A stretch of 9,087 bases of DNA. It comes from Methanosaeta sp. UBA80 (lineage in GTDB: Archaea; Halobacteriota; Methanosarcinia; Methanotrichales; Methanotrichaceae). Positions 1 to 5,190 of this stretch are shown in pieces (the stretch's first letter is position 1; each line of letters starts with the position of its first letter). The notes beneath the pieces are model-generated. The model saw only the letters and a list, made by a program, of their open reading frames with translations. It had not been told where the DNA came from and made no database searches. Position numbers and translations under genes: made by a program. The stretch lies in NCBI GenBank assembly GCA_002505805.1, contig DAWB01000213.1, forward strand, positions 8,786-17,872, read 5' to 3'.

Positions 1-8
1 GCTTCTCG

Positions 9-16
9 TATAAAAG
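9..16 (+). promoter_or_regulatory. TATA-like box near the window start
   Basis: The sequence TATAAAAG resembles an archaeal TATA box. An imperfect dyad lies 15 bases downstream at 31-48 (GATAG-G-CTG / CAG-CTATC with one bulged base). No open reading frame begins close enough to use a start about 25 bases after this box, so it would have to serve a long leader for the arsM-like gene, or it is a chance match. AT-rich archaeal intergenic DNA often gives such matches. Confidence 0.25.
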
Positions 17-87
17 ACTTATGAAATGCTGATAGGCTGTCAGCTATCTCTCTCGCAGGCCGACTATTAATGATTATGGGGATAAGA

Positions 88-103
88 AGCCTTATAAAAG
101 GCT
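88..103 (+). promoter_or_regulatory. Putative arsM promoter with a palindrome over the TATA box
   Basis: TTATAAAA at 92-99 is a good archaeal TATA-like box. It sits inside a perfect inverted repeat, AGCCTT (88-93), ATAA spacer, AAGGCT (98-103). A transcription start about 25 bases downstream (near 120) would leave a leader of roughly 85 bases before the ATG at 207. A second, weaker TATA-like stretch (CATATTAAAT, 145-154) is closer to the gene and could be the real promoter. Dyad symmetry over a TATA box is the usual arrangement for an archaeal repressor that blocks TBP binding. No regulator is visible in the window, so the operator role is inference. Confidence 0.35.
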
Positions 104-206
104 AAGATCAAGAATCCCAGATACGATTTGCGATAACCGGGCTCATATTAAATTTCCAGAAGGCAAGCCAGGATAACAAGCCGATGAAGATCGATGGAGG
201 TTTTCC

Positions 207-1040
207 ATGACCATGAAAGAAAAAGAGATCAAGCGGGCGGTAAAGGAAGGCTATGCCCGCATTGCCAAGCAGGCTACATCTTATTACTCATCTCAAGAGG
301 GCTCAGGTTATTTTGATAACCTTGAGGATATCTGCAAGAGGATAGGCTATTCCGAGGAGGATATATCGGCAGCACCACCGGAATCCAATCTGGGACTGGG
401 CTGCGGCAATCCCGTCGCTCTGGCTGCTATCAAAGAAGGAGAGAGGGTGCTGGACATGGGCTCGGGAGCGGGCTTTGACTGCTTTTTGGCCTCCTCCCTG
501 GTGGGACCATCGGGCCAGGTCATAGGGGTGGATATCACTTCGGAGATGGTGGACAAGGCAAGGGCCAATGCCAGGAAGGGCGGATATGAGAATATCGACT
601 TCCGTCAGGGTGACCTGGAGAACATGCCCGTTGCCGACAGCTATGTGGATGTGGTTATCTCCAACTGTGTCATAAACCTGGTCCCCAACAAGAGGCTGGT
701 ATTCAAGGAGGCCTTCCGGGTTCTCAAGCCCGGCGGAAGGCTGGCCATATCCGATGTGGTGCTGACCAGAGAGCTGCCCGATTTCGTCAAGAACTCCACA
801 AAGGCCTATATCGGCTGCCTGGCCGGAGCTATCATGAAGCAGGAGTATCTGCAGATCATAGCCAATGTGGGATTTACCGATGTCTCGGTAGCGGCTGAGT
901 CGAGCTTTCCGGTGCAGTCTCTGCTCTGCGAGAGCAGCGGATCTGCAGCCATAGAGATGCCCCAATTCTCCCTCGAGCAGGAGAAAGAGATTGCGGAATC
1001 GGTCTTGAGCATCAAGGTCAATGCCAGAAAGCCAAAATAG
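207..1040 (+). CDS. arsM: Arsenite methyltransferase, ArsM-like (SAM-dependent)
   Basis: Predicted cytosolic SAM-dependent methyltransferase (277 aa) that would transfer methyl groups to As(III), yielding methylated and often volatile arsenicals. The class I fold is visible: motif I VLDMGSGAGF (81-90), the acidic end of strand 2 in GVDIT (107-111), GDLENMPV (135-142), and the post-motif LKPGGRLAISD (173-183). ArsM-type cysteines are present at C66 (in LGLGCGNP), C154 (SNCVINL) and C204 (IGCLAGA), the usual As(III) ligands. C43 may match the fourth, N-terminal cysteine of larger homologues. The start is supported by GGAGG at 196-200, six bases upstream; an in-frame ATG at 213 is a weaker alternative. 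The rhodanese-like gene follows closely and may be co-transcribed. No arsR, arsenite pump or arsenate reductase is visible in the window. The family call is firm. The arsenic substrate rests on the cysteine pattern. Confidence 0.88.
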   Translation: MTMKEKEIKRAVKEGYARIAKQATSYYSSQEGSGYFDNLEDICKRIGYSEEDISAAPPESNLGLGCGNPVALAAIKEGERVLDMGSGAGFDCFLASSLVGPSGQVIGVDITSEMVDKARANARKGGYENIDFRQGDLENMPVADSYVDVVISNCVINLVPNKRLVFKEAFRVLKPGGRLAISDVVLTRELPDFVKNSTKAYIGCLAGAIMKQEYLQIIANVGFTDVSVAAESSFPVQSLLCESSGSAAIEMPQFSLEQEKEIAESVLSIKVNARKPK

Positions 1041-1088
1041 AAAAGCTGGGACTTTAATGAGTCGAAAAAAGCTTGGGAGATGGATCGC

Positions 1089-2129
1089 ATGATGAGCAGA
1101 CTGATCTGCCTGCTGGCATTCCTGGTGGCTTCATCGGCCATAGTTCCGACGGCAGGTGCAGCCTGCTCGGTGGGAGGCTGCGGATCTGGAGAGGATTCCT
1201 GGCTTACATCAGCCCAGTCCTTTATCAGTTCTGATGTTCCCCTGGTTGGAGTGAGTGCCAGTGACACTGCCGGCTCCGACTTTGCCTATTCCCGCAGCTT
1301 CCGGGCCGGGCCGCAGGTAAAATCAAACAACAGCACACCATCCGGCATCCCTGCTCTGGCCGAGGCCTATGTGACACCGGGCTCAAGGGAGGAGCTGTTT
1401 ATCTCTCCCCGTATGCTCAAGTCCCTGGGCTCTCTTTCCGAGGGCGAGGTAGCACTGGATGTCTCTTCCCGCTGCTCTCCCGGACAGTCCCGCATCAGAG
1501 GAGCGGTCAGCATCCCGGCCAGCAGCTTCTTCCTGGATAATGGAAGCTTGCGCAACATATCCGAGCTTGCCGGGCTATTGGGCCGGGTGGGAGTCTCCAA
1601 TAGCGATTCGGTCATGGTCTACGGCGAGAGCTTTGCATCGGGAGAGGCTACAGCAGTTCTCTATGCATTGCGCTGCCTGGGCCACGAAAATGCAAAGGCT
1701 CTGGACGGCGGCCTGGACAACTGGATGGCTGCCAGCCTGCCCCTGGAGAGCAGAGAGACGGTCCGGAGGCCTACGGCCTATATTCCCGGCAGTCCCCTGG
1801 AGGCTCCTGCCAACTATGATCTGGTCAGATCCGGGGCTGTCCAGCTAATAGATGCTAGGAGGATTCAGGACTTCGGTAAAGAGAAGATCAGCAATGCCAG
1901 CTGGATCAGCCCGGAGAGCTTGCTGGCTGAGGGCAGGCTCAAGGCCAATTTAAACGACACATTTGCCCGGCTCAATGCCAGTCAGACTGTCGTGGTCTAC
2001 TCCGATGATATCTTCGGGGCCTCTATAGTCTGGTTTGCTCTGGAGCTGATGGGATATGATGCCAGAGTTTACAGATGGCAGGACTGGCAGGAAAGGCAGG
2101 AGAACGAGGGACTGAGCAGATTTAATTGA
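1089..2129 (+). CDS. Exported tandem rhodanese-like protein lacking both catalytic cysteines
   Basis: A 346-residue protein with an N-terminal signal peptide: MMSR, a hydrophobic core at about 5-19, and an A-G-A cleavage motif at 22-24. It should act outside the membrane. Mature C26 and C31 form a C-x4-C pair. Two rhodanese folds follow at about 105-222 and 235-337. Domain 1 has VALDVSSR and the domain end LDGGLDNW. Domain 2 has QLIDARRIQDF and ends in VYRWQDW. Active rhodaneses carry a persulfide-forming cysteine right after the strand V-V-Y. Here those positions are glycine (VMVYGES, G179) and serine (VVVYSDD, S305), so sulfurtransferase activity is doubtful; sulfur or metalloid binding is possible. 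GGGAG at 1075-1079 lies nine bases before ATG 1089, which is why I prefer this start. ATG 1080 abuts the motif and ATG 1092 is also possible. It lies 48 bases after arsM, probably in the same transcript. Confidence 0.75.
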   Translation: MMSRLICLLAFLVASSAIVPTAGAACSVGGCGSGEDSWLTSAQSFISSDVPLVGVSASDTAGSDFAYSRSFRAGPQVKSNNSTPSGIPALAEAYVTPGSREELFISPRMLKSLGSLSEGEVALDVSSRCSPGQSRIRGAVSIPASSFFLDNGSLRNISELAGLLGRVGVSNSDSVMVYGESFASGEATAVLYALRCLGHENAKALDGGLDNWMAASLPLESRETVRRPTAYIPGSPLEAPANYDLVRSGAVQLIDARRIQDFGKEKISNASWISPESLLAEGRLKANLNDTFARLNASQTVVVYSDDIFGASIVWFALELMGYDARVYRWQDWQERQENEGLSRFN

Positions 2130-2183
2130 AAAAGCCTTTGAACTCGGATAGTGGCCCGGGAGACCATATCGATTGACGAAATC

Positions 2184-2203
2184 TATAACTGCATGCAGTG
2201 ATA
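2184..2203 (+). promoter_or_regulatory. 20-bp near-palindrome over a TATA-like box, putative operator
   Basis: The core ACTGCATGCAGT (2188-2199) is a perfect 12-bp palindrome. Symmetry continues to 2184-2203 with a single mismatched pair (2187/2200), giving TAT-A-core-G-ATA. The left end overlaps CTATAA (2183-2188), a plausible TATA box. A transcription start about 25 bases downstream would fall near 2212, leaving a very short leader that still holds GGTGA at 2214-2218. The rest of the 95-base spacer after the rhodanese gene shows nothing else I can name. The symmetry is seen directly; the role as operator for the next gene is inferred. Confidence 0.45.
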
Positions 2204-2224
2204 ATAACTATGCGGTGAGATTTT

Positions 2225-2548
2225 ATGAAGGATGAAGTATTTTTCGGTGAGGGAATAGCCAGGACCAAGAGCGAATACCCTGACCTCTACAAGGCCATTG
2301 TGGCCCTGAATGAGGCTGCTTATACCGGCAAATCCCTGGACTACAAGACCCAGAAGCTAGTCGCCATAGGCATAACCGCCTCCGCATCCGATGAGCGGGC
2401 CGCCAAGAAGCAGATGATGAGCGGCATGAAGGAACTGGGCATCAACAAGGACGAGATCGTTGATGTGCTGAGGGTGGTCTTGCTCACCTCTGGAATGCCA
2501 GCTTATACCAAGGGCATGAAGGTGCTGGGAGAGATACTTGAAAAATAA
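2225..2548 (+). CDS. Carboxymuconolactone decarboxylase-family (AhpD-like fold) protein, cysteine-free
   Basis: A 107-residue, all-helical cytosolic protein of the carboxymuconolactone decarboxylase (CMD) family. The family core LDYKTQKLVAIGITASASDE (38-57) is clear, followed by a helix and GINKDEIVDVLRVVLLTSGMPAY (72-94). AhpD-type peroxidase partners carry C-x2-C-x3-H in the helix after the LD-x-KT segment. Here that region reads ASDERAAKKQM and the whole protein contains no cysteine, so it cannot be a thiol peroxidase. Methanogens commonly encode short CMD proteins of unknown role, often hexameric. The ATG is well placed after GGTGA (2214-2218), six bases upstream. It probably has its own promoter, given the near-palindrome upstream and the 95-base gap. 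The substrate is unknown and I do not propose true muconolactone decarboxylation. Confidence 0.82.
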   Translation: MKDEVFFGEGIARTKSEYPDLYKAIVALNEAAYTGKSLDYKTQKLVAIGITASASDERAAKKQMMSGMKELGINKDEIVDVLRVVLLTSGMPAYTKGMKVLGEILEK

Positions 2549-2576
2549 CCATACTCCCATTATTTTCCCAGCATAG

Positions 2577-2605
2577 TTCCGGAATCAAAGACTTCCGGAA
2601 TCAAA
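2577..2605 (+). repeat. Tandem 13-bp repeat, each copy holding TTCCGGAA
   Basis: TTCCGGAATCAAA occurs at 2577-2589 and again, identical, at 2593-2605, a period of 16 bases. Each copy begins with the 8-bp palindrome TTCCGGAA. The pair lies in the 122-base gap between the CMD-family gene and the dehydroquinate synthase gene. It could be a double binding site for a dimeric regulator about one and a half helical turns apart, or a small tandem duplication. A T-rich stretch (2611-2615) follows and might end transcription of the upstream gene. Confidence 0.5.
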
Positions 2606-2622
2606 TTCAATTTTTCTCTAAA

Positions 2623-2643
2623 AAGAGTCTGCAAAAGACTTTT
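2623..2643 (+). promoter_or_regulatory. Hairpin upstream of the dehydroquinate synthase gene
   Basis: AAGAGTCT (2623-2630) pairs with AGACTTTT (2636-2643) around a five-base loop, giving an 8-bp stem with one G-U pair. The right arm ends in four T residues, so it could act as a terminator-like element or as a structure in the leader of the next gene. CTAAAAAG (2618-2625) overlapping the left arm is the nearest TATA-like sequence. The role is not established. Confidence 0.3.
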
Positions 2644-2670
2644 GTAAGCGTAGCAACCACCATACTCTTC

Positions 2671-3792
2671 ATGAAAGAGAAGTGGCTCATGGCCCTTGGA
2701 GCATGGGAGGATATCAAGCCCAGGATCACCACCGCACTGGAGTCCGGCTTTGATTGCGTGCTGGTGGACAGAGAGAACATAGAGCGAGTGCGTGAACTGG
2801 GCAAGATCAGGGTGGCCTGTTTTGGTGGGGAGAAGGGAAGCGAGGATATACTGGTGGTGGGAAGGGGCGGGGAAGGAGACGGATCCGTGGCCCTGCCAAA
2901 AGACCCCAAGAGCTCCCTGGACGGCGCTCTGGCCCGGTCTTTAGCCGGAGCCAAGGCCGCTTATGTGGTCATATCCGGCAAGAAATACGAGGAGTTTGCC
3001 GTAGAAATGGGAAAGTTGGTGGACTATCTCCTGGTCATAGGAACGGACTGGAAGGTGATCCCCCTGGAGAATATGATCGCTGGACTGCAGGGCAGTTCGG
3101 TCAAGATCATCAGTGGCGTCAAGACGGCGGAGGAGGCTTCTCTGGCTTTGACCACCCTGGAAAAGGGCTCCGCCGGGGTGCTACTGGATAGCAGCGATCC
3201 ATCGGAGATTAAGAGGGTGATGACTGCCGTGGAGCAGTCGGAGAAGGGGCGGTTGGAGCTGTTGGCCGCCAGGGTCACCGCAGTCAAGCCCGTGGGCATG
3301 GGAGACAGGGTCTGCGTGGACACGGCTAGCATGATGAGCTTCGGCGAGGGCATGCTAATAGGCTCCCAGGCCAAGGGATTCTTTTTAGTGCACAGCGAGT
3401 CCGAGGACAGCCCCTACGTGGCATCCCGCCCCTTCCGGGTCAACGCCGGAGCAGTCCATGCCTACATCCGGGTGGGGGAGAAGACCCGCTACCTTTCCGA
3501 GCTGAAGTCGGGAGACGAGGTGACTATTGTGAGCAAGGAGGGCCTGGCCAGGCCGGCCATAGTGGGCCGGGCCAAGATAGAGAAGAGGCCCATGATGCTC
3601 ATCGAGGCCGAGGCATCCGGCCAGAGCATAAGCACACTTCTGCAAAATGCTGAGACCATCAAGCTGGTCTCCCCGGAAGGCCAGCCCCGAGCGGTGACGG
3701 ACCTGAAGGTTGGAGACGAGGTGCTGGTCCATCTGGAGGAGAGCGCCCGGCACTTCGGGATGAAGATCGAGGAGAGCATTGTGGAGAAGTGA
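2671..3792 (+). CDS. aroB': 3-dehydroquinate synthase type II (archaeal, NAD-dependent)
   Basis: This 373-residue cytosolic enzyme would carry out the oxidative deamination and cyclisation of 2-amino-3,7-dideoxy-D-threo-hept-6-ulosonate to 3-dehydroquinate, using NAD+. That is the archaeal route into the shikimate pathway, which bypasses erythrose 4-phosphate. The N-terminal pattern W-x5-W-x4-K-x2-ITTALESG (5-26) and the strongly conserved centre GMGDRVCVDT (209-218), GEGMLIGS (225-232), FLVHSES (238-244) and RPFRVNAGAVHAYI (253-266) are typical. The length is about normal for the family. There is no upstream in-frame ATG, GTG or TTG near 2671 and no Shine-Dalgarno motif, so translation may be leaderless or SD-independent. 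It is followed by aroD after 46 bases. The aroA' gene that makes its substrate is not in the window. Confidence 0.93.
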   Translation: MKEKWLMALGAWEDIKPRITTALESGFDCVLVDRENIERVRELGKIRVACFGGEKGSEDILVVGRGGEGDGSVALPKDPKSSLDGALARSLAGAKAAYVVISGKKYEEFAVEMGKLVDYLLVIGTDWKVIPLENMIAGLQGSSVKIISGVKTAEEASLALTTLEKGSAGVLLDSSDPSEIKRVMTAVEQSEKGRLELLAARVTAVKPVGMGDRVCVDTASMMSFGEGMLIGSQAKGFFLVHSESEDSPYVASRPFRVNAGAVHAYIRVGEKTRYLSELKSGDEVTIVSKEGLARPAIVGRAKIEKRPMMLIEAEASGQSISTLLQNAETIKLVSPEGQPRAVTDLKVGDEVLVHLEESARHFGMKIEESIVEK

Positions 3793-3838
3793 GGTGGGAT
3801 GGCGCGAGCGGAAAGGGTGAGGCCGGAGAGGTGAGAGG

Positions 3839-4489
3839 ATGAGGGGCAGATCCGCAGTGGTGGCAGTGCTGGCGGAGGGAGCTGAGAGGCTTGTCTCCCA
3901 AGCGGAGCAGGCGGATATGATCGAGCTACGCCTCGATCTTCTCTCTACTTCCCACCCCCTGGAGACACTGAAGGCATTGCGCCAGGCTACAGCCAAGCCC
4001 ATCATCGCCACCGCTCGCCATAAAAACGAAGGGGGACGCTTCCAGGCAAGCGAGGCGGAGAGGAGAGATCTGCTGATCAAGGCTGCTGCCTACGCCGACT
4101 ATGTGGACGTGGAGCTCCTGGCAGAGATAAGAGATGCCGTCATATCCAATATCGCAAAGCCGGCCATCGTCTCCTATCATGACTTCGAGGCAATGCCCGA
4201 TGACATAGAGCTGGCCGGCATCTATAGCCGGATGAAACAGGCCGGGGCGGCCATAGCCAAGATCGCAGTAACACCTCAGGAAAAGAAGGACAACTTGAGG
4301 ATTCTGCATTTCCTTCTGGAGGCGGATGCGCCTCTGTGCATGATTGCCATGGGCGATCTGGGAAGACACATGCGCGCTCTGGCTCCTCTTTACGGATCGG
4401 CTTTGACCTATGCCTATGTGGCGGAGAGCACTGCCCCGGGGCAGATGAGCCTTTCTGAGCTCTGCCAGGCCATGAGGCTGCTCGGATAA
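3839..4489 (+). CDS. aroD: 3-dehydroquinate dehydratase, class I
   Basis: A cytosolic (beta/alpha)8 enzyme (216 aa) that dehydrates 3-dehydroquinate to 3-dehydroshikimate through a Schiff-base lysine. Visible residues fit class I: IELRLDLL (28-35) with the Glu/Arg substrate pair, R60 in ATARH, E92 in VDVEL, the catalytic base H114 in SYHDF, and the Schiff-base K141 in AIAKIAVTP. The substrate-binding loop MGDLGRHMRAL (171-181) and APGQMS (199-204) are also present. The serine that usually precedes the loop arginine is methionine here (M178-R179). The start is fixed by an in-frame stop at 3818-3820 and by GGTGA at 3830-3834. It is probably co-transcribed with aroB', making consecutive pathway steps. 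Shikimate dehydrogenase (aroE), a common next gene in relatives, is not adjacent. Confidence 0.93.
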   Translation: MRGRSAVVAVLAEGAERLVSQAEQADMIELRLDLLSTSHPLETLKALRQATAKPIIATARHKNEGGRFQASEAERRDLLIKAAAYADYVDVELLAEIRDAVISNIAKPAIVSYHDFEAMPDDIELAGIYSRMKQAGAAIAKIAVTPQEKKDNLRILHFLLEADAPLCMIAMGDLGRHMRALAPLYGSALTYAYVAESTAPGQMSLSELCQAMRLLG

Positions 4490-4559
4490 ATGACAGGCCG
4501 CAATAAAGCGACTTTTGCTTTCACCCTGGCTCATTATCCAGTACTCTGTACGGCAGCAC

Positions 4560-4588
4560 AGCCCTGAGATTCAGCAGCTCCCAGGGCT
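4560..4588 (+). terminator. Hairpin after aroD, possible transcript end
   Basis: AGCCCTG (4560-4566) pairs perfectly with CAGGGCT (4582-4588) around a 15-base loop. A weaker hairpin, AAAGC (4505-4509) with GCTTT (4517-4521), lies just after the aroD stop. There is no immediate T-tract after the stronger stem; the nearest short one is TTTT at 4604-4607. The 159-base gap could therefore hold the aroD transcript end and the promoter of the next gene. The assignment is weak. Confidence 0.25.
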
Positions 4589-4603
4589 CGCAGCGACGAT
4601 AAC

Positions 4604-4641
4604 TTTTATCTCTCCTACAATAGAAGCTAGCCGGCTGGTGA
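4604..4641 (+). promoter_or_regulatory. Possible promoter and ribosome binding site of the small unknown gene
   Basis: TTTTATC (4604-4610) is a modest TATA-like element. A start about 25 bases later would give a short leader. GGTGA at 4637-4641, which matches the archaeal anti-Shine-Dalgarno, ends seven bases before the TTG at 4649. This site decides the start of the next gene: the ATG at 4641 overlaps the site and meets a stop after three codons. Confidence 0.4.
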
Positions 4642-4648
4642 TGGCAAA

Positions 4649-4984
4649 TTGAGCGAGTCCAAAGAACTGGTTATAACCAAGGATGACTATATTGTATTTC
4701 TCTCCCAGCGCCTGCGCCTGAAGGGCTCATGCCAGCGTGAGATTGAAGATGTCAGCTTTCCCTTTCTCTTTGCTTCGGGAAGCGAGATGCTCAGAACCTA
4801 TATCCTGGGGCAGTCAGAGTTCACAGCCACCCTTCCGGACAGATACAAGCTGCCGGACCGGGGATTCATCTGGTATCTCTTCTCCCAATCGGTAAGAGAG
4901 ATTTCAGTTATGCCGGACCGGGTAATTATAAAGTACGAGCTGAAGGATGAGTACAGAAAGCCCTTCAAGCAGTTTTATCTGTAG
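4649..4984 (+). CDS. Small hypothetical protein, TTG start
   Basis: I do not recognise this 111-residue protein. It is probably real: it has a well-spaced ribosome binding site (GGTGA at 4637-4641), no competing frame with better features, and a balanced soluble-protein composition. It has no signal peptide or membrane segment and a single cysteine (C28). Aromatic and charged residues alternate in patterns expected of beta strands (for example IWYLFSQSVREISVMPDRVI, 74-93). A P-D-R tripeptide recurs at 63-65, 69-71 and 89-91; the last two are encoded within a 12-base direct repeat, TGCCGGACCGGG, at 4851 and 4911. The gene starts with TTG and lies between aroD and the fwd operon, 206 bases before fwdF, so it may be a separate unit. 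Nothing seen supports a function, and a partner of the C1 enzymes would be a guess from position only. Confidence 0.62.
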   Translation: MSESKELVITKDDYIVFLSQRLRLKGSCQREIEDVSFPFLFASGSEMLRTYILGQSEFTATLPDRYKLPDRGFIWYLFSQSVREISVMPDRVIIKYELKDEYRKPFKQFYL

Positions 4985-5026
4985 ACAAAAACCAGCTTCC
5001 TGTGAGCCTTCCCTGTCTGGCCAGCC

Positions 5027-5051
5027 GGCCCAGGCAGGCCTGCGCCTGGCC
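5027..5051 (+). terminator. GC-rich hairpin downstream of the small unknown gene
   Basis: GGCCCAGGC (5027-5035) pairs with GCCTGGCC (5044-5051) around an 8-base loop, giving eight base pairs with one bulged C. It is the strongest stem I see in the window. It starts 42 bases after the stop of the unknown gene and more than 130 bases before fwdF. It could end the upstream transcript or protect its 3' end. It lacks a T-tract, so intrinsic termination of the bacterial type is not indicated. Confidence 0.35.
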
Positions 5052-5110
5052 TGATTTCAGAGGAGGGGTTATACTCTCCAGGCGAGAACATGGATGGATG
5101 TAGCTCTCTC

Positions 5111-5153
5111 GGATAAAGGATTCTCCATCCCGCCATGCAAAATCTCTTTATCC
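5111..5153 (+). promoter_or_regulatory. Inverted repeat and putative promoter of the fwd operon
   Basis: GGATAAAG (5111-5118) and CTTTATCC (5146-5153) are perfect inverted copies separated by 27 bases. The right copy contains CTTTATC, a TATA-like element, placed so that transcription could begin near 5175, shortly before fwdF. AGGGTG (5181-5186) would then serve as ribosome binding site. A further TTATACT lies at 5069-5075. Upstream, GGATGGA (5092-5098) is matched by TCCATCC (5124-5130). The symmetric copies could be half-sites of a regulator, for example one sensing molybdate or tungstate, but no such link is visible in the sequence. Confidence 0.4.
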
Positions 5154-5190
5154 CAATCCAGCTAACCAACGACGCTAGGCAGGGTGTTTG

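Noticed and set aside
303..965. Long open frame (220 codons) on the minus strand inside the arsM-like gene
   Set aside because: It is fully antisense to a well-conserved methyltransferase, has no ribosome binding site of note and its translation looks like no protein; such frames are common opposite GC-rich coding DNA.
1080..1088. ATG 1080 as start of the rhodanese-like protein
   Set aside because: The GGGAG motif touches this codon directly, leaving no spacing; ATG 1089 has nine bases and still gives a complete signal peptide. Not excluded.
1459..1848. Alternative + frame (129 codons) within the rhodanese-like gene
   Set aside because: Its composition is rich in Trp, Arg, Pro and Ser as expected for an off-frame reading, and the main frame has clear domain structure throughout.
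3385..4080. Minus-strand frame (231 codons) spanning the aroB'-aroD junction
   Set aside because: It covers the ends of two well-conserved genes on the opposite strand and gives a low-complexity Ser, Leu and Arg-rich translation.
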